Origin: RPQK01 sp041946865
Lineage (GTDB): Bacteria > Acidobacteriota > UBA6911 > RPQK01
DNA length: 10,893 nt
Direction of reading: 5' to 3'
NCBI GenBank assembly: GCA_041946865.1
Contig: JBHGBF010000195.1
Coordinates: 1-10,893 of the forward strand
In this document: piece after piece, positions 7,882 through 10,893 of the stretch
Numbering within the stretch: the stretch's first letter is position 1
Layout: each line of letters begins with the position of its first letter
Notes under the pieces: generated by a model
Told to the model about the DNA's origin: nothing
Seen by the model: only the letters and a program-made list of their open reading frames with translations
Databases searched by the model: none
Position numbers and translations under genes: made by a program

Positions 7882-9507
7882 TCACGCCCCGACCATCGCC
7901 TGGACCTTCTTCGGGTCCACGCGTTCAACCAGGCGCTCAAAGGGACCGATTTCGTGATTGATGAGGTCGAACCGGGCGGCATCATCGAAACGGAGCTCCG
8001 GAATGCGCAGAATGCGTTCAACATCGCTGCCTAACCGGGGCAGGATCGGCTTAATCAAGGCCGTGACGGTCCGGCAGGCATTCAGGGCCAGTGTGCAGAC
8101 ATCCTGCGCGGCGGCGCTGTCTGTCTTCACCAACTCCCAGGGAACACTGTCTTGAAAGTACTTGTTCGCGACGTCGCTGATGGCCACAATCTCCTGCACA
8201 GCGCGGCTGAATTCCATCGCTTCGTAGCTCTGGCGAACGGCCGGAACGCGATTCAGCATCCCCCCGATCAGAGCGTCACATCCCGGCGGAAGCTGGCGCA
8301 GTCGGGCCGAGAAACTCTTAGTAACGAAGGGGACAACCCGGCTGACCAGGTTGGCGATCTTGTTGATCAGCTCCGCATTGACGCGAGTGGCAAAGTCGTC
8401 GAGGTTCAAGTCCAGATCGTCCGGCTGAGCACTCAACTTGGCCGCGTAGTAGTAGCGAAGGTATTGCGGATCCAGGTGATTGAGATAGTCCCGGGCATTG
8501 ATGAAAGTGCCCCGGCTCTTGGACATCTTCTCGCCGTTGATCGTCAAAAACCCGTGGACGAGCACACGCGCCGGGAGGCTGTACCCCGCTCCGTGAAGCA
8601 TGGCCGGCCAGAAAAGGGTGTGAAAGTAGACAATATCCTTCCCGATGACGTGATAGATCTGTGACTTCGAATCGAGCCAGTAGGAAGCAAAATCCCTACC
8701 GGAGATCTCACAGTATTTCTGCGTCGTGGCAATGTAGCCGATCGGCGCGTCGAGCCACACGTAAAAGTACTTGTTCTCCTCCCCGGGGATCTTGAAACCG
8801 AAATACGGCCCGTCACGACTGATGTCCCAGTCTCTCAGGCCTTCCTGGAACCAGTTCTCGAGGAATCTCCGGATCTCGGGCTGGAGGCGGCCCGGAGTCG
8901 CGACCCACTGCCGCAGGAACGGCTCGTAGGCGCTCAGCGTGAAGAAGTAGTGAACCGATTCCCGGATGACCGGCGGAGTTCCACAGAGCGCACAGTGCGG
9001 ATCGGCCAGATCCGTCGGCGTATAGGCCGTCCCGCACACTTCGCAAACGTCGCCGTACTGATTCGGGGTCCCGCAGTTCGGACATGTTCCCTTGATGTAT
9101 CGATCGGGCAGAAATCGTTCGTCCTTCTCGCAATAATACTGGGCCACCGGCCGCTTGACGATGTGGCCGCGATCGCGCAGCCGGCTGAAGATCAGCTCGG
9201 AGTGGCGCCGGTTTTCCGGGCTGTTCGTCGTGTAAAAGCAGTCGAACTTGATGTGGAAATCGGCAAAATCCTTCTGATGCTCCTCGTGGTAAATACCGAT
9301 CAATTCCTCAGGCTTGATCCCTCGCTGGCGGGCTTTCACCTCGATCGGCGTGCCGTGGGTATCGTCTGCGCACATGTAAACCGCGTCGCGACCCGTTAAC
9401 TTCAGGAAACGGACGAGAATGTCGGTCTGAATGTACTCGACCAGATGGCCGAGGTGAATGCTCCCGTTGGCGTACGGCAAGGCACTGGTAATGAGGATCT
9501 GTTCCAC
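7882..9507 (-). CDS. metG: Methionine--tRNA ligase (MetRS)
   Basis: Cytoplasmic class I synthetase that charges tRNA-Met. The protein has 541 residues. The HIGH-type motif HLGH is at 18-21 and KMSKS at 327-331. The zinc-binding insertion is at about 126-175, with Cys142/145 (CPNC), Cys155/158 (CEVC) and a further pair Cys172/175 (CALC). WDISRDGPYFGFKIPGEENK and YFYVWLDAPIGY are typical of E. coli-type MetRS. The C-terminus ends after the helical anticodon-binding domain (GPFERLVERVDPKKVQAMV), so the roughly 125-residue EMAP II-like tRNA-binding and dimerisation domain of the E. coli enzyme is absent. GTG at 9507 is preferred: AAAGGGA lies 4 nt before it and it begins the normal N-terminus (EQILITSALPYANG). 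A start at 9537 would add 10 atypical residues. metG leads a - strand set with the antiporter gene. Confidence 0.96.
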   Translation of the reverse strand: MEQILITSALPYANGSIHLGHLVEYIQTDILVRFLKLTGRDAVYMCADDTHGTPIEVKARQRGIKPEELIGIYHEEHQKDFADFHIKFDCFYTTNSPENRRHSELIFSRLRDRGHIVKRPVAQYYCEKDERFLPDRYIKGTCPNCGTPNQYGDVCEVCGTAYTPTDLADPHCALCGTPPVIRESVHYFFTLSAYEPFLRQWVATPGRLQPEIRRFLENWFQEGLRDWDISRDGPYFGFKIPGEENKYFYVWLDAPIGYIATTQKYCEISGRDFASYWLDSKSQIYHVIGKDIVYFHTLFWPAMLHGAGYSLPARVLVHGFLTINGEKMSKSRGTFINARDYLNHLDPQYLRYYYAAKLSAQPDDLDLNLDDFATRVNAELINKIANLVSRVVPFVTKSFSARLRQLPPGCDALIGGMLNRVPAVRQSYEAMEFSRAVQEIVAISDVANKYFQDSVPWELVKTDSAAAQDVCTLALNACRTVTALIKPILPRLGSDVERILRIPELRFDDAARFDLINHEIGPFERLVERVDPKKVQAMVGA

Positions 9508-9552
9508 GTTGTCCCTTTCCTGGAATCTGGGCGGCACGGCCGCGACCTTTTG

Positions 9553-9582
9553 ATTGTATTAGGAATAGGCGTGGACCCGCAA
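9553..9582 (-). promoter_or_regulatory. Candidate metG promoter
   Basis: On the - strand, TTGCGG (9582-9577) and TACAAT (9558-9553) are separated by 18 nt. The -10 matches five of six consensus bases; the -35 keeps only the TTG. It lies about 46 nt upstream of the metG GTG in the 177-nt divergent intergenic region, where a metG promoter is expected. This is inference from hexamers and position only. Confidence 0.35.
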
Positions 9583-9596
9583 TGTACGCCCTCCTC

Positions 9597-9625
9597 TTGA
9601 CTCTGCCCTATACTGGGACTAGACG
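9597..9625 (+). promoter_or_regulatory. Weak promoter candidate for the DUF2231-Rieske gene
   Basis: TTGACT (9597-9602) matches five of six bases of the -35 consensus. The hexamer 17 nt further on, TAGACG (9620-9625), is a poor -10. A better -10-like TATACT (9609-9614) is only 6 nt from the TTGACT and has no good -35 of its own. Some promoter must lie in this divergent region, but these hexamers do not fix it. Confidence 0.2.
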
Positions 9626-9671
9626 TCCTCAAACATCCCTTTCCATCAGGCCCGCATACCTCACGGCGGGC

Positions 9672-9680
9672 AAAGGAGGT
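9672..9680 (+). promoter_or_regulatory. Very strong Shine-Dalgarno of the DUF2231-Rieske gene
   Basis: AAAGGAGGT is fully complementary to the 3' end of 16S rRNA and sits with 5 nt between GGAGG and the ATG at 9685. It is the strongest ribosome site in the window and settles the start codon. It contrasts with the weak sites and GTG/TTG starts of the other genes and suggests the protein is translated efficiently. Confidence 0.85.
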
Positions 9681-9684
9681 CCCT

Positions 9685-10614
9685 ATGGAAGACAGCCTTG
9701 AGAAATATCTGGGGCAGATCTCGGGTCTCGATTCGGCTGCCGAGACAGTCAGCCGCGGGATTCACGACGCTGTGCTGCAAGGCGGTGAACCCGCCCGCAA
9801 GATCGCCGATGCGCTGCACGGCAAGTGGCTTGGCCATCCTCTTCACCCCGCACTGACAGACTTTGTGGTAGGCGCCTTTGCTTTTGGCTCTCTTTTCAAC
9901 CTGGCAGGCGGCGAATTGAACCGCAAAATAGCACAAAGCCTGATCGCCGCCGGCGCGATAGCTGCCGTGCCGACAGCGCTCGCCGGCGCCACGGATTTCT
10001 CCACCGTGACCAGGCCGGCGCTGAACACGGCCGCTGTTCACGGTCTGCTTAATTCAACAGCCCTGGTCCTCTATCTCATGTCCCTTCGGAATGGGAATGA
10101 GGAGTTATCCACAACATCGCGAGTGTGGTCGACCCTCGGTTTCGGCGTCCTGTTCGTCTCAGCCTGGCTGGGGGGCAAGATGACGTACCACTACCGCGTA
10201 GGCGTCAACAAGGCCGAGCATCGGGACGGGCCTGAAGAATGGACGCCCATTCTCAGCGCCAACGATCTCGGTGTCCGCCAGCCAAAACGCGTGGAGTTTA
10301 ACGGGACGTCGATCCTGCTTTACAAGCAAGGACAGCGAATCTACGCGATCGGAGCGGTTTGCGCTCACGAAGGAGGACCGCTCGAGGAGGGAGAGTTTTT
10401 CGAGAAAGAGCCGGAGGGCATTTGTGTCGAGTGTCCCTGGCATCAGTCGGTTTACGCCGTTGAGGACGGGAGCGTGGTCCATGGGCCGAGCACGTACGAT
10501 GTGACGGCTTATGAAGCCCAGGTGCGTGACGGTCAGGTCGAAATCCGACTGGCCAGGCGGCCGGTTGTCGAAGAACAATCCCGACAAAGGGTGGGCGAGC
10601 TGATGGCGGAGTGA
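9685..10614 (+). CDS. DUF2231 membrane domain fused to a Rieske [2Fe-2S] domain
   Basis: A 309-residue protein with two domains. Residues about 45-172 look like DUF2231: the GHPLHPALTDFVVGAF motif (50-65), four hydrophobic helices (about 56-74, 83-104, 115-133 and 149-164) and a closing GGKMTYHYRVGV. Residues about 185-292 are a Rieske domain with cluster ligands Cys226 and His228 (CAH) and Cys250 and His253 (CPWH), 21 residues apart. There is no second cysteine after the first box, so it resembles ferredoxin-type Rieske domains rather than cytochrome bc1 ones; Cys247 is an extra nearby cysteine. The absence of a signal peptide and a cytoplasmic Rieske domain are inferred. Its likely role is membrane-anchored electron transfer, but partner and substrate are unknown. 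It is monocistronic as far as seen, divergent from metG, with a near-perfect ribosome site. Confidence 0.88.
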   Translation: MEDSLEKYLGQISGLDSAAETVSRGIHDAVLQGGEPARKIADALHGKWLGHPLHPALTDFVVGAFAFGSLFNLAGGELNRKIAQSLIAAGAIAAVPTALAGATDFSTVTRPALNTAAVHGLLNSTALVLYLMSLRNGNEELSTTSRVWSTLGFGVLFVSAWLGGKMTYHYRVGVNKAEHRDGPEEWTPILSANDLGVRQPKRVEFNGTSILLYKQGQRIYAIGAVCAHEGGPLEEGEFFEKEPEGICVECPWHQSVYAVEDGSVVHGPSTYDVTAYEAQVRDGQVEIRLARRPVVEEQSRQRVGELMAE

Positions 10615-10619
10615 GGCCC

Positions 10620-10690
10620 AAACGGTGGACGAAATGGAGGACTCCGGACAGGGATGTGAAAGTTTCACGGGTCCATGCCGTCCACCGTTT
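10620..10690. repeat. Long inverted repeat with nested palindrome after the Rieske gene
   Basis: AAACGGTGGACG (10620-10631) is perfectly complementary to CGTCCACCGTTT (10679-10690), a 12-bp stem starting 6 nt after the stop codon. Inside it ATGGA (10634-10638) can pair with TCCAT (10672-10676), and the 13-nt palindrome GTGAAAGTTTCAC lies at about 10656-10668. Together these allow a long branched or extended stem. No T-run follows, so it is not a standard intrinsic terminator. It could protect the mRNA 3' end, bind a protein, or form the 5' part of a larger structured RNA. Confidence 0.7.
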
Positions 10691-10836
10691 CTTGCCTTAG
10701 TGGTCCAGTCCGAAAATTCGATGATGTATCGCGGCAGGTGGATTCCACGCCCCAGGAAGGAGCTCGTGATGGAGGCGGCCGAATCCTGCGGCCGCTGAAG
10801 CACCGAATCCAGCAGCAGGCACGATTTGTTGGTAGG
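10691..10836. other. Non-coding stretch with short hairpins, no convincing gene
   Basis: No gene is convincing here on either strand. It contains CGAT-GATGT-ATCG at 10719-10731, a GTGG-ATT-CCAC element near 10738-10748, and GCGGCCG-AATCCTG-CGGCCGC at 10775-10795, a perfect 7-bp GC stem with a 7-nt loop. A 25-codon + strand frame (10721-10798) lacks a ribosome site. A - strand frame stays open through the whole stretch but matches nothing I recognise and runs on antisense to the Rieske gene. Confidence 0.5.
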
Positions 10837-10892
10837 AAACGAGCGCCCATAGTGGCCGGACTCTCCAGAGTCCGGTGCCGGGCTCGTTTTTT
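10837..10892 (+). terminator. Strong rho-independent terminator
   Basis: An outer stem pairs AAACGAG (10837-10843) and CCC (10846-10848) with GGG and CTCGTTT (10880-10889), with a 2-nt bulge. A near-perfect inner hairpin, CCGGACTC (10856-10863) with GAGTCCGG (10868-10875), has a TCCA loop. The stem runs directly into T6 (10887-10892). The T-run is only on the + side, so it ends + strand transcription, either from the Rieske gene (stop about 220 nt upstream) or from a separate small RNA. Confidence 0.75.
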
Positions 10893-10893
10893 G

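Noticed and set aside
9508..9537. Longer metG starting at 9537
   Set aside because: Adds 10 residues (MPPRFQERDN) before the invariant N-terminal strand and would place the AAAGGGA ribosome site inside the coding region.
10159..10803. A - strand open frame of 214 codons across the Rieske domain and the 3' tail
   Set aside because: Most of it is antisense to the conserved Rieske domain, and the rest matches no family I recognise; its GTG start lies within the structured tail.
10837..10889. Integron attC-like site
   Set aside because: The hairpin arms lack the GTTRRRY/RYYYAAC core sites and the structure ends in a T-run, so a terminator explains it better.

Overview
The window is a bacterial chromosomal segment, moderately GC-rich by eye, with tightly packed genes and frequent GTG/TTG starts. 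It holds three blocks: the distal half of a 14-subunit-type respiratory complex I operon on the + strand, a metG-led set on the - strand, and a lone + strand Rieske protein gene followed by a structured non-coding tail. Gene content suggests an aerobic or facultatively respiring Gram-negative-type bacterium. An Acidobacteriota-like host is a guess from overall feel, not something the sequence proves.

Block 1 (1-6364, +): a possible nuoI tail, then nuoJ, nuoK, nuoL, nuoM and nuoN, then greA. These five Nuo proteins form most of the membrane arm of NADH:quinone oxidoreductase. The key charged residues of the proton channels are present in NuoK, NuoL, NuoM and NuoN. Genes are separated by 2-8 nt or overlap. 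greA starts with TTG inside the nuoN stop codon, so a transcript-cleavage factor is apparently co-translated with complex I.

Block 2 (6371-9507, -): metG (methionyl-tRNA synthetase, catalytic plus anticodon domains only), then a CaCA-family Ca2+/H+ antiporter whose frame is broken by one extra G in a G7 tract, then a 97-residue predicted exported protein of unknown function. The last gene converges on greA with only 6 nt between stop codons.

Block 3 (9508-10893): a divergent intergenic region leads to a gene with a very strong Shine-Dalgarno, coding for a fusion of a four-helix DUF2231 membrane domain to a Rieske [2Fe-2S] domain. The last ~280 nt hold no convincing gene but several inverted repeats, ending in a strong intrinsic terminator with a T6 run. 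This tail is the least explained part of the window.

No tRNA, rRNA, CRISPR array, intact insertion sequence or phage gene was seen. Most of the window is ordinary housekeeping and respiratory DNA. The points most worth a second look are the antiporter frameshift, the structured 3' tail and the DUF2231-Rieske fusion.
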